Below the pieces are notes generated by a model. The model saw nothing but the letters and a program-made list of their open reading frames with translations, was not told where the DNA came from and ran no database searches. From contig JABELC010000002.1 of NCBI GenBank assembly GCA_028455995.1, positions 3,224,001 to 3,288,000 of the forward strand: a DNA stretch of 64,000 nt. The letters run 5' to 3'. The stretch is from Scleromitrula shiraiana. Its lineage: Eukaryota > Ascomycota > Leotiomycetes > Helotiales > Sclerotiniaceae. The translations under genes were made by a program, and so were the position numbers. Each line of letters begins with the position of its first letter. Position 1 is the stretch's first letter. Below are positions 21,983 to 33,200 of this stretch, one piece after another.

Positions 21983-22848
21983 TCATAGACTCTTCTGTTG
22001 TCTAACGATTCTCTCCAATTCTTCAAGAACCCACTTTTCATGTTCTCTCGCCCGAAGTGTCTCTTTTAATTGTGCAGTCATTGCACTTCTAGCCCCTAGA
22101 TTTCGTCCACCAGTTGGATCATATCCCTTTTCCGCTTCTGCAATTTGTTCCGTATCGTCCACGTCCTTCTCAAGACCTATAATACCGATTAGTAAATACA
22201 TTCCCATCAACCCAAACGCAAAAAACAATAGGAAAGTACCATATGAACGAAAAATAAATCTAACCAGCATACTCCTCACTCTCATCATCCGCCCAATTCT
22301 TCAACTTATGCACCCGAAACCACTCATAATCCCACTCCTCACTCTCCAAGCCCTCCCTCTTCTCAAAAACATAACTCTGCGCCTCCCTCTCCTCCCCCGT
22401 CTCCTCCGCATCCCCCGTAATCCCCTCCTCGGCATTCTTCACTCTAAGAAGCTTCACCGTAACCATGCAGCGCTCATATTGGTCTCCCTCGAAGAAATCC
22501 AATCTCTTCATGTTTTCGACGGTAAGCCCGGTTACGTAGGTTCCGCGGACGGAGTGTCCGGGCTCGCGCACGATGCCGGGGTAGTCGCAGAGTTGGACTT
22601 TGTGGCGGCAGTAATCGTGGAGGAGTGCGGGGGCGACAGTTTTGTGGAGCGTGGGGTCGGTGGGTTTGGAGGTTCCGTAGAGAACGCGGTAGAGAATTTC
22701 GGGTGCCATCTGTAAGTGAAGCCCCCCGTTGTGAGTTTGGAATAGGGAAAATTAGGGAAAAGAAGAGGGAGGTGAAAATGGAAACTTTACTTACGAGAGT
22801 TCCGTAGAAGAAAGCATTGTAGCTTTCTGGAATGGTTGGAGTTGACAT
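21983..22848 (-). CDS. AIG2-type gamma-glutamylcyclotransferase-like protein
   Basis: Three exons by eye: 22795-22848, 22265-22709, 21983-22176 (minus strand), giving 230 residues. The first splice (phase 0) restores FFYGTL joined to MAPEILYRVLYG, the YGTL substrate-loop motif of the gamma-glutamylcyclotransferase/AIG2 fold. The family acidic residue sits in FFEGDQYERCMV near 95. The second intron (phase 1, GTTAGA…TATAG) joins EYAG to LEKDVDD. The C-terminal about 70 residues are charged and predicted helical, beyond the catalytic fold. In-frame hydrophobic codons within the second intron come from the unspliced sequence, not a membrane segment. The exact substrate is unknown; this family cyclises or cleaves gamma-glutamyl amines. 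Confidence 0.85.
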
Positions 22849-23974
22849 TTCGAGAGATTTGCACTGATTCTGCTGCTGCTTATGTTTTGTCTGGTTTTTG
22901 GAGTTGGATAGGTGTGGGATTGAACCTGGTGAATAGAAGACCAGATCTGCCAAGATGAAGATGTAAAGGAAGGAGGAAAGAAGAAATAGCAATATCCTAC
23001 CGATATATAGCAATTTGAAACGATTCTGTTAATTCTACAAAACGAACTTTCTGGGAATTTCACCTGATTTCTCTTTATCTTGCATGCAGTTATTGTAACT
23101 TAAAGAGAAGGCTGTAGCATAGTAACAGCAAAGTGGGATTTATATTACGATAAGAGATAATCTCCGGAGCTGGATAACGCGTATCAATTACCGCCAGCAC
23201 ATGAGCAATGATAAAGAAATCACATTAGTCATGATAGGGCTGACCACGTGCATATGAGGATCTTTGTGATAAAATTAGATCAGAAGACGCTAGCATCTTC
23301 AAATGATTTTGGTTTTTGAGGTTAGGATTTGTGCGATTCTAATAGCATGCCATCAACATCGACTGGAGAGGAATCATGTTCTTTCCTTTCTTCTTTCTTC
23401 TTCTAGTCTAGTGAAATAACGTAAGCCATTTCAAAGTCACGGGCTATATGCAAGAAAATTAGAATGGCGATGAATGGAAGAAAAGCTTTCCTCTGTTTGG
23501 TACGGAATATTTTGATAGCCTAATAAGCTTTCGAATATCATATTCATATCACAATTCTTCTGGGGAAACTCATACTCCAGGTTTACATTTGAGCTATACT
23601 AAGTAATCAGGAAGAACTAGTGTACCGGTTTATAGAATCAGTTCAGTTCAGATATGGATAAATGGAGGTTGATATTATTTGCCCAGAATTGCCGCTGGCG
23701 ATTATGTTTTCTCTCGAGTGCCCAGACTGGACTATGCGATGCTAAGTCGACTAGTGCCATTTAGTTCTGGAGCATACACCAACTATGATATCAGTATTGA
23801 GAAGAAATCTAGACTTCTACTTAGTTAGACCCAATTGTAGGCTATTTGTACAAGTATATTTTCTATTCCATCTTCCTTTTCTTCTTTCTTCTTCAAACCC
23901 CAAAACTCATACTTTACATACTTACAACAATCATCTCCCAAAAATAACCTTACCTAAATCTATAAACTTTCACA
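22849..23974. other. Divergent intergenic region, two promoters
   Basis: Lies between the minus-strand AIG2-like gene and the plus-strand secreted-protein gene. No coding frame. A pyrimidine-rich leader (CATCTTCCTTTTCTTC) precedes the secreted-protein start. Confidence 0.5.
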
Positions 23975-25129
23975 ATGAAAATACTTTCTGTTTTCTTTGC
24001 AGCACTTCGGCTGTCAATGCTACCCTTCGCTCTTTCAATTCCTGTGGACCAATGCTACCCAAATCCATCAGTTTTCAAAAATCATCCCAACTTTACTCAG
24101 GATTACACCCAATTTGAACAAGTCACCTCACTCATGGATAACATTCATGGACGCATTGGTTTTCCTGCCGAAGCTATGCTCGGCTTTAAGCTTGGTCGCG
24201 ATGGACCTGTCGATATCATCCCTACTGACTTGGTCTTATTGCCAGCTACATTCAACTACAGAGAGAGTGAACCAGCTATGGTCAAGATTGCCCAAGATAT
24301 CATCATTGTCGAATGCGGTCATGTAAATGCTAACATTGGTCAAGATTGGGTAATGATGGTCCAATGTCCAGCTGAAGAATCAACCTTCAAAGTCTATCTT
24401 GATGGCTTACGCGCAGAAGGATATCAATTCGGTGTGGCAAAAGATATACTCAATAAAGCACCTAACATTCAACTGGGACAATATCAATGTATCAAAACAA
24501 CCTGCTCGGCACCTCCGGAAGTTAAGCCAAGAGCACTCGATATAGCAGAACAAAAGCTATCCTCTATTTCCGACAATGCCGCATCAGCAGAAGTCCATAA
24601 AATTGTCACCACATTCCTCACAATCACCCCTACTGCTATCATCACCACAACTGATATCTATCGATCAGGCGCAGTGTTACTCGAGCCTAGAAAAATAAAC
24701 GATAGACTAAGCCAAGCCTATCGTGGTCCAGATCTAGAATGCAATCAACCACCATCGACCTATAAAATAACCTTCAACCCATCAATTAGATGGCACGGCA
24801 AGTCACGCTCGTCAGCCCCAGCATGCACCACCGATGACAACGGCAAAGTTCATGAAGTTCCAATAACCACCACTACCACTATAGACCCCGCTCTACCTAC
24901 TCGTCCTCCTCCACTTACAATGCCCGTCACTCCTGGATGGGCAACGGATGAGAAATTCGCCACTGCTGCTTGTCGTTTTTGGTGGGCAAGTGCTTGGAAT
25001 GAGCTTGCAGATGGCTCTACTGGATATGTCGATATTACTCTTCGATCATTTGCATCACAAGTCATTGATGATTTAGTTGCTGCTGGTGCCAAGCAAACCT
25101 CCTCTGCTCAGGTCTTGACTGCTGCATAA
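23975..25129 (+). CDS. Secreted protein of unknown function
   Basis: Intronless frame of 384 residues, start in context CACAATGAAA. An N-terminal signal peptide ends near residue 20 (LSMLPFALS then IPVDQCYP). The mature protein contains about nine cysteines, Asn-X-Ser/Thr glycosylation sites (NFTQ near 38) and a Thr/Pro-rich stretch (ITTTTTIDPALPTRPPP) before a last block ending in CRFWWASAWNELADGSTGYVD. No catalytic motif is recognised. It sits alone between two intergenic stretches and codon use looks ordinary. It could be a cell-wall, secreted accessory or effector-like protein; nothing in the sequence decides. Confidence 0.8.
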   Translation: MKILSVFFAALRLSMLPFALSIPVDQCYPNPSVFKNHPNFTQDYTQFEQVTSLMDNIHGRIGFPAEAMLGFKLGRDGPVDIIPTDLVLLPATFNYRESEPAMVKIAQDIIIVECGHVNANIGQDWVMMVQCPAEESTFKVYLDGLRAEGYQFGVAKDILNKAPNIQLGQYQCIKTTCSAPPEVKPRALDIAEQKLSSISDNAASAEVHKIVTTFLTITPTAIITTTDIYRSGAVLLEPRKINDRLSQAYRGPDLECNQPPSTYKITFNPSIRWHGKSRSSAPACTTDDNGKVHEVPITTTTTIDPALPTRPPPLTMPVTPGWATDEKFATAACRFWWASAWNELADGSTGYVDITLRSFASQVIDDLVAAGAKQTSSAQVLTAA

Positions 25130-25538
25130 GGGAATTTAGAAGTCGATTACATGTTTTCTGGAAGGGGTTTGGAAATTAGCGTTGGGACTTGTGTATTGTG
25201 TTATAAGATGTAATGGAGCAACTCTTTTGATTGCAATACCCTCAGCGTCGTATCTTTACGAAGCGTACATATACTTAGATAATAGTATTAATAGTAATAA
25301 TAATTGGAACATCTCGAAACGTTGCGTTTCTTCACTTATGATGATGTCCGTCCTTGTAAAAACATCCCCCCACTTGAAACATTTGACATTCAAATTATAT
25401 CCATGTCTGATTTGAGGCTTCTTTTAACTTATTCAACGTGTGGTGTTTTGTAGTTATGGTACCTGAATTACTTGAGGTTTCTTTGATTAAGGCGGGGAGT
25501 TTGTAGAACTCATCAATCATATTAAATTACACCGATGA
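25130..25538. other. Intergenic, nothing recognised
   Basis: 3' flank of the secreted-protein gene. The short frame 25182-25415 has no coding character. Confidence 0.45.
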
Positions 25539-25661
25539 CAAAACTCCAAACCTCTGGATGCTCGCGACGAATGGACACTGACTGATACACACAATCTTAC
25601 TGAATATCTAAGAAACGGGGCGAGAGTTGATAAAAACAGGACTACATGGGACTACATCGCT

Positions 25662-26417
25662 ATGGATGGAGACATCAGTCCTTACAAATGGCACGGTTCG
25701 GCAGAACGAGATATCCCCTCTGGATACAGCATTGAATATTCCTTCTCCGGCTTGATACATATTCGTTCAAATGATCAACTACCTAGAGAAGGCCACACTC
25801 CTTCGTTCATGTGGTTTCCTAGGGAAGCGGACTTGGATGTGGTTAAATATTATAAATCGAGTCCCGGGCATTCTCGTCGAGATCGAGTAGAAGCTGTTGG
25901 TGCTATCGCACCCAAACCCAAGAAAAAGGGCATGGTGTTTCTACCTCGAGAAACAGGGCGTATGCGTGAAGTACAATATAACTCGGGTCTGAAAGAAGTG
26001 GCTATGCCTACAACTGAGCAATTGGCATCTCTATCTGTCGAACAAAATACAAAAGATAAGGGACTAGCTCCGGAAGAATTATCTATCGGTCAATCTACTT
26101 CGGAAAAGACACCTATCGTTCAACCAACTTTGATTGACACTACGGTCGACGAGGCGTCATCATCCGAGAAACCAGCTTCAGATAAACCCACTTCAAATCA
26201 ACCGGGTTTTGAAAATGTTCAATTGGATCGAAAGAAACCAACATATTTTGGACCTGATTCACTTGGTATGATTAATAAAATGGATTCCGAACCAACTACA
26301 GCTCAATCATCTTTTAATGAAGCTGCGTCTGACGAGGTTTCAGCAAACAACTCTGTTTTGACCAAATCATCTGAGGAAGAAACTACTATCAAGCTAGTAG
26401 AAAAGCCCGATCGATAA
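25662..26417 (+). CDS. Unrecognised Ser/Thr/Glu-rich protein, possibly disrupted at both ends
   Basis: The first in-frame ATG gives 251 residues. The frame is open back to 25539 with protein-like sequence (DARDEWTLTDTHNLTEYLRN), so the true start may lie in an upstream exon or was lost. Residues 1-90 look folded (YKWHGSAERDIPSGYSIEYS, FMWFPREADLD); FMWFPREA and MVFLPRET form a loose repeat. The rest is low-complexity with recurring SEKP/SNQP/TSEKT words. The stop is TAA at 26415-26417; beyond it the same frame stays open to 26546 with similar Ser/Thr/Gln-rich composition, and the TAA is one C to T change from CAA. An AT-rich, RIP-like tract begins at 26527. Function unknown; may be a decaying gene. 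Confidence 0.55.
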   Translation: MDGDISPYKWHGSAERDIPSGYSIEYSFSGLIHIRSNDQLPREGHTPSFMWFPREADLDVVKYYKSSPGHSRRDRVEAVGAIAPKPKKKGMVFLPRETGRMREVQYNSGLKEVAMPTTEQLASLSVEQNTKDKGLAPEELSIGQSTSEKTPIVQPTLIDTTVDEASSSEKPASDKPTSNQPGFENVQLDRKKPTYFGPDSLGMINKMDSEPTTAQSSFNEAASDEVSANNSVLTKSSEEETTIKLVEKPDR

Positions 26418-26526
26418 TCACATCGTTTGACTCGTTCCGCTTCTACTACTCCTAGTAGTAATGCAACAACAACACAAGAAAGAAACCAGGATTCTCTATC
26501 TGGAGATGGCGTAGGACGTAGTATTA

Positions 26527-26760
26527 TTAGTATACAATTGTTTTAAGTATTAAATATTAAATTCAACTCTAAAATAAAATTTATAATGATTATAATAATT
26601 ATAATAAAAATATACTTATAATTAGACTATTATAAATAAATTCTATTTATATTAATTTTAAATATCAATTACTTTAAAAGTAATTATTATATATTCTTAA
26701 ATATTATTTGATATTTTTATTTTAGTATAAAATTGTTAGATTACAATTTAGAACTATCCC
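26527..26760. repeat. AT-rich tract, probable RIP-decayed repeat
   Basis: Abrupt block of almost pure A/T with short palindromes such as CAATTACTTTAAAAGTAATTATT near 26668-26690. Similar in texture to the foldback element at 18.2 kb, but no terminal repeats identified. Confidence 0.55.
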
Positions 26761-27237
26761 AAAAGTATATCATAATGATATAGTAGGCGATGCGACAAGA
26801 CAATAACCATACCATATCAATACATCATTCATACTAATAACTTAAATCAAATGACGTTTTACGATACTACTAGCTATAGTATATACCATTCGATTTTTCC
26901 TAGTCTCTGTCTCTAAATTGAAATCAATTAATGATTATTAACTTACTAAATATATACTTACACCTTTCCATCCATCTCAGAATTTAATAAATTGTTTTGG
27001 ATAAATTCTAAATTCTCAGTTTCTGTCCAACAATCCAAAAACCCTGCCTCGTCCTTAGTAGCATCTCAATTACGCGCTATCCATCCCCGCCCGCTACGTA
27101 CGTACAAAAAAAAGTTGCCCCGCCATTGTTTCCAAAACCTAGCCTTACATCACAACATTCGCATCTTGTACCTTAACAACTACAAAGGAGCAACATACGA
27201 AGAAGAATTAAAACAACCAGAACGAATCTTCAACAAA

Positions 27238-29253
27238 ATGGAGAAAATTACAGAGAAGATTGCGGCGTTGCCCGCTGGTTCCAACTACTTTTCCCTCGAA
27301 TTCTTCCCTCCAAAGACATCAATGGGATCCTCGAATCTGCGCGCTCGTCTCGACCGTATGTCTCGAGCATTAAGACCTCTATTCGTTACCGTCACATGGG
27401 GAGCTGGCGGATCTACTGCAAAAAAATCATTGGAGCTCGCGGAGCTATGTCAGCGAGATCTTGGTCTTACGACGTGTTTACATCTTACCTGCACGAATAT
27501 GAGTCGGGCGTTGGTTGATCAAGCTTTAGAAGATGCAAAGGCATTGGGAATTAGAAACATATTGGCTTTGAGAGGAGATCCCCCGCGGAGTGAGGAATAT
27601 CGTGGTGTGGATGAAAAGGATAGCGAGTCGCCGGCTATGGATTGGGAATTCGAATGGGCAATTGATTTGGTACGATACATTAGAAAACAATATGGGGATT
27701 ATTTCTGTATAGGAGTCGCGGCATACCCAGAAGGTCATGCAGATGAGGGACATCCAGAGGGACAGAGTTTGGAACACGATATGCCATACTTGGTGGAGAA
27801 GGTTCAAGCTGGTGCGGATTTTATTATGACACAATTGTTCTTCGACGTGGAAGCATACGACAAGTTCGAGACAAGATTAAGAGAACATCCTAGTGGAGCT
27901 TTCAAGGGCCTTCCGATTATACCTGGTATGATGCCAATCCAAAGTTACCAAATGATCAAACGAACCACGAAACTTAGTCACGCTAAACTCCCCACAAATA
28001 TCATATCAAGATTGGATGAGGTTAGAGGAGATGATGAAATGGTAAAGAAGGTCGGAGTAGATGTACTCAGTGAAATAGTGGAGCATATCAAAGCCACAAA
28101 ATCAAAGTACCCTGGGCCAAAAGGATTTCATTTCTACACTCTCAATCTGGAGAAGTCGGTATCTTTCATTATCGAACGCACGAACCTCATTCCCGAGCAC
28201 ACCGATGCCGATGACTCTCTCGAGGCCGATTTACTTCCTATTATCCCAAGTCTTTCACACCTTCCTACCATCACAAGTCTTACTATGAATGGTTCAAACT
28301 CAAACAAACATACCTCAAGACGTCAATCTTCAGTAGGATCAGACCCACATAACCACATCATAATCACCGCACCTCATGCATCAAACCCATCATACGAAGC
28401 CACTGCTCTAGAAGCCGGTGTTCCAGCCGAAGCAGTCAATTCCCGCGCCAATACTCTCGCCATCAGCGAAGGAGAAGGAAGTCTCGGTCGCGAAGCCACG
28501 TGGGACGATTTCCCCAACGGCCGCTGGGGTGATGCTCGATCCCCCGCATACGGAGAAATCGACGGATACGGAGTCTCCCTCCACATGTCCGTCAACCAAG
28601 CCATCAAGCTATGGGGTCACCCCAGCAGCACATCCGACATCACCGATCTCTTCATCCGCCACATCGAAGGACAACTTACGGCTATCCCCTGGAGCGAAGA
28701 GGGTCTCAATGAAGAAACCAATTCAATTAAACAGCAACTCCTCACTCTCAACAAGAAGGGCTGGTGGACAGTAGCATCCCAACCCGCCGTCAACGGCGTC
28801 AGATCATCCCATCCAATATTCGGCTGGGGACCCAAAAATGGATTTGTATTCCAAAAAGCCTTCGTAGAACTATTCATCCCCTCTTCCGATTGGAAAACCC
28901 TCCACTCTAAACTTACATCCTCCGCTCTCTGCGACACCGTCTCTTTCTACGCATCCAACGCAAAGGGAGATTTCGTATCGAGCGACGACGCCGGAGTAGC
29001 AGGTAGCACGAACGCAGTTACATGGGGAGCATTCCCCGGAAAAGAAATCATCACGCCGACGATTATCGAAGAGGTTAGTTTTAGAGCGTGGGCGGAAGAG
29101 GCGTTTGGGATTTGGGGGGAGTGGGGAAGAGTTTATGGTGTTAAGAGCGAGACGAGGAAGGTGGTCGAGGGTATTAGGGAGGATGTTTGGTTGGTTAATG
29201 TTATTCATCATGCTTATGTTGAGGGAGAGGGTTTGTGGGATGTTTTGAGTTAG
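27238..29253 (+). CDS. MET12: Methylenetetrahydrofolate reductase
   Basis: Reduces 5,10-methylene-THF to 5-methyl-THF with FAD and NAD(P)H, supplying methyl groups for methionine synthesis in the cytosol. Intronless, 671 residues; start chosen at the only ATG (AACAAAATGGAG) ahead of the conserved N-terminus. The catalytic TIM barrel (about 15-310) shows SLEFFPPKT with the catalytic Glu, FVTVTWGAGGST, LTCTNM, NILALRGDPP, GVAAYPEGH and the FDVEAY region. A Ser/His-rich linker (about 345-420) leads to the C-terminal eukaryote-specific domain (WDDFPNGRWGD, PIFGWGPKNGFVFQKAFVE, WGAFPGKEI, NVIHHAYVEGEGLW), which in this family binds S-adenosylmethionine or mediates regulation. SLEFFPPKT and VTVTWGAGG are closer to yeast Met12 than to Met13, from memory. 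An in-frame open stretch upstream to 26992 lacks an ATG. Confidence 0.95.
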   Translation: MEKITEKIAALPAGSNYFSLEFFPPKTSMGSSNLRARLDRMSRALRPLFVTVTWGAGGSTAKKSLELAELCQRDLGLTTCLHLTCTNMSRALVDQALEDAKALGIRNILALRGDPPRSEEYRGVDEKDSESPAMDWEFEWAIDLVRYIRKQYGDYFCIGVAAYPEGHADEGHPEGQSLEHDMPYLVEKVQAGADFIMTQLFFDVEAYDKFETRLREHPSGAFKGLPIIPGMMPIQSYQMIKRTTKLSHAKLPTNIISRLDEVRGDDEMVKKVGVDVLSEIVEHIKATKSKYPGPKGFHFYTLNLEKSVSFIIERTNLIPEHTDADDSLEADLLPIIPSLSHLPTITSLTMNGSNSNKHTSRRQSSVGSDPHNHIIITAPHASNPSYEATALEAGVPAEAVNSRANTLAISEGEGSLGREATWDDFPNGRWGDARSPAYGEIDGYGVSLHMSVNQAIKLWGHPSSTSDITDLFIRHIEGQLTAIPWSEEGLNEETNSIKQQLLTLNKKGWWTVASQPAVNGVRSSHPIFGWGPKNGFVFQKAFVELFIPSSDWKTLHSKLTSSALCDTVSFYASNAKGDFVSSDDAGVAGSTNAVTWGAFPGKEIITPTIIEEVSFRAWAEEAFGIWGEWGRVYGVKSETRKVVEGIREDVWLVNVIHHAYVEGEGLWDVLS

Positions 29254-30292
29254 ATGTTTGAAGATTCATTCACTTATCTATCTATATCTTTTTGTTATTT
29301 AGTTTGAATAACTGACTCGCTATCTTATTTGCATGGATTTGGTGTGATGGATGGTTGGTACATGGCATATGGATTTGCTGTGTGGGCGTTTGGCGTAGAT
29401 GTCCATAAAACAATTGGAATTGAAATCTCTTTCGAATCTAATTTTCTGAAGTCTAGAGCTTCCTACATTACTTACCATTATGTTCGTGAACTAAATTATT
29501 TCAATCATCGCGAGAAATCACCCAAGTAGTCTCAAAGTCACAATACATATACAAACATCACAAAAGCCAAAGCAAGCAGGAGGAAAAAGTAATTCCATGT
29601 AAAAGAAACCCCGCAAAGAAGTGCGTATCCATTTTCGACTCATGATATCTGCGTTTATTCCTCCACTCCTCATCCACCTTTCTATCCATATCCCCATTCC
29701 ATTCATAAACCAATCTATCCATCTATCCATCCATCTATCCATCCATCTATCCATCCATCAAGCAGCCAAATTCCTCCAAACCAATCAGCAAGACCAGATA
29801 AAGCCGGTTGTATCTTAGAGAAAAATTGCCGGAGAGATTGAAAGTATTGATCCTCCCCGCCGCATATCATCGCTACCCCCATATCATATTATCCCATAAT
29901 TTCATGTCGTAAAAAGCGCACCCAAGGAAATAAAAAAAAGTTCAGAATAGTAAAGCAGGCCCTAATATCGAGAAAAAAAGGTGGACAGGTGTGTGATGAA
30001 GTATTATTGGTAGGTCGAAAGCTCGAGGTTGTTTCGATTAGACCTTCGAGTTCTGATAAATGTTCGTTTTTGCAGGTACGATGAGCTCGCAAATCCACCC
30101 AATTGAAAAGCCGAAAGTAAGCAAAAAAAAACGCAAAAGTTTTGAGGAAAATGTCCAGAAGTGATGACCGAAGCTGTGCAGATTCAGGAGCAATGAGATT
30201 GTGCGTGAAATTGGAGACGAAATGTCCGCAACTTGTAGAATTATCGCTGGATTTCGAAACTGTAACGGCCGGTCTGATCAAATCCAGGTCGT
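29254..30292. other. Convergent intergenic region
   Basis: Lies between the 3' ends of MTHFR (plus) and the module-repeat gene (minus). It contains a CATC/CTAT tract at 29710-29759 and poly-A runs; no gene recognised. Confidence 0.5.
29710..29759. repeat. (CATC/CTATC)n microsatellite
   Basis: Interrupted CATCTATCCATC tract of about 50 bases. Confidence 0.85.
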
Positions 30293-33200
30293 CTAAGCCT
30301 GATCTTCCTCCTCAGGGTCCTCCTCGTAGAACTCGATGTCGTCTTTTTTACCGTACATGTCGAGATCAACATCGAAACTACGGCCGAAGTCCATCTCCTG
30401 CACCTCTTTCTTGATCTGGTCAACATCACCACCTTCGTCGTCCTCATCTCCACTCTCATCGTAGGATTTAATGTTGGCCTTTGCGGCGCGGCTACCATTC
30501 TTCTTGACCCGACCGGACAATGTCTTGTTGAGAGACTCCTTCAACACCTTCTTTGAAGGTGATTCCATTCTCTCGTCATCATCGCCGTCCTCATGGATTG
30601 ACTTCTTACGGGCACGACCACGACCGCGTCCACTACCTGGAGTGCGAGGATTTGCAGGAGCACGATCCTTCTTAGGCGATTCCTTCAAACCTACATTATC
30701 TGCGTTAGAAGTTGATAAATCCCAACATGACTCCTTTCTCATTCTATTATCATAAGTTAGTTTCAATCATTAGATAGATCTCTGAGAGTGTGCTAATCTT
30801 TGAACCTCCTTCATGTTTTAGTTGTCTTAATTTAAGATGAACAGTAGTATACTTTGATCATTGTACTGTAGTCAAACAGCTAAATACCAAATTGTTTGAA
30901 AGTAAAACAATCAAAACTCGAAGGTAGGTTCATGGATCAGGGAGCAAAATGGCTGATGAAGATAAAATGAAGAGGGGCAACATACCTTTCAAAGCGGGTG
31001 GAAATAGCCTTACCTGTTGTACCATCACCGTATTTCTCGGCGGTGGCTGAAATGTGTTAGCTTTTGATTCCTTGCGTAGATGAGTGGTTGTGATAGAAGA
31101 CGTAGACAGTAGAGAATAATTGAAAGAGAAATAGATAGCAGAATAAAAGAATAGGTTTGAGAGAGGGAGAAATGCATGGCCCATCTTTTACATCCTTCTT
31201 GATGTCTCGAAAACGATGCTGGAGTGCATATACTGTCGTCCCATCGTCCATCCATTTTGCCATGGCTATAGATTGAGTTAATTAAGAGTTTGAATGTAAC
31301 ATGACTTGGGAAAAGTGTTGTAGTATAAAAAGAACAAGTGCTACATGAAGATTTCCCGCGATGGGATTGGACATCAAGAGAACAGATATCAAGGGTTGCG
31401 GGGTCAATGCCGGCTTCAAAAGCTTCACGCTGTCGAGCAGCATTGGCTCTGATAGCTCGAAATTGAAATCCGATTCCACCTGCAGTGCTGTCTTTCCCAA
31501 ACATATTGTGAATGGCTAGATATGTATATTAATACGATGTATGGAACGAATTTTGAATAAAAAATGTGCTTGACAATAGGAAATCTCGTGAATGATACAT
31601 TTGCGGCCAGGACCTGCTGTTACAGGCTCGCCTTTGTTGTTAACAAGTACATTGCAGTCCTTGGGATCTTTGCCATCAGCCACAGCTTTAGCTTGGATCT
31701 TTGCACCAGCTTTGATGCTACGGAACTGCCACGAAATTGCATCGCCGGTAGCATCGGAACCATAATGTTTGGCCATCTCTATTAAACAAGATTAATAACC
31801 ATGATGAAGGTTTGTACAGAAAACAAAACAGATATGCAGAAAAGCGCGGAATTCAAGAGATGGACATAAAGGAAACATAACAATGACCAAGAAGAGAATT
31901 CAGCTTGATCTCTTTGCAATCTTTTTGGGTAGCTCTAGCCTCTCTAATCTGTTGAACATTTTGCTTGAAAGTTGTGGCAAATTGAAATCTGATTCCGGCT
32001 GCGGTTGTATCTGAACCGTAACATTGTTGGATTTCTGGAGGAAGATTAACACTCGTTTTGCGTGGAAGACAAAAGTGTAGATTGTGAATTGAAACGTATA
32101 AAAGATTGCCGAACTGTCAGCCAATCTTGCCTTGGGTAGGTAGATAGGTGGCAGAGTCTTTATTGCCAAGCCCATCAATATTGACATCTTTAGGATCTCC
32201 ACCAGCGTTCAGAATAGCCAACTGTCGTTGACCAACGACCTTGTAGCGTGTGTCGAACTGCCACCTAAGGCCAGGGACTTTGACATCAGAGCCCATAATG
32301 CGAACAATTTCTGACAAGGTCAGTCTTGAGATTTCGCATTAACTTAAGGGATATGTGATTTGTGCTGATAAAAGATATGTTCAAGTGAAAGATAACTTCT
32401 ATCCACCTTGTTTCTCATGATACTTCTTGTTTGTGCTATAGGAACCAACGCCCTCCAAGTCAATGTCTTTTGGATCCTTGCCAATAGAACGGAGAGCTGT
32501 TTGGCGTTCACCAAGAGCCTTGAAGCGCAGGGTAAACTGTTGTTTGAGGCCTGTAGCTGTAACATCCGACCCCATGTTTGCAGCAATCTCTAAAGGTATT
32601 AAATCAGTGCGAGTCAAAACACAATGAAAACATGCTATGTGTGTATTTGTGCTCCAGGAATATATGCAAAGCATTTGCAAGTTCTGACCATCCTTGTAGC
32701 GACGACCACCAAGACCTGTAAGGTCAACATCTTTGCAATCATCACCAGCTTTACGCATAGCGGTTAAGCGCTCTGCCAACGGCTTGATGGTCTCGAAATG
32801 CATTGATCGAAGCCTTGAGACAGTGTGTTCCGAGCCCATAAAAATAGCGACCTCTGCATGTAAAACACTAGTTTAGCAAATGAAAGGAAACAAGAGAACA
32901 TCATCTCTGAAATCTTGAGGCATTGCAACTTGCCGTTTCCAGAGAACCGAAGTGAACTGTGCAAGAAAATATGATATGACAATAACAACTCGTGCTCCTC
33001 CAAAATACCTTGACGGCCAGCCAATCCGCATGGGACCTTCATTGGATCTTCGCCATTCTCGACAGCGGCTCGAATGGCCTTGGCATTCTTATTGATGGTG
33101 CTCATCCCGTCCCATATATTTTTGTAGTTATATCCTTTCCCATAATATTTGGCAACCTCTTAATATAATCAGGAACCAAGGTAAGGAAGATAACGAAATT

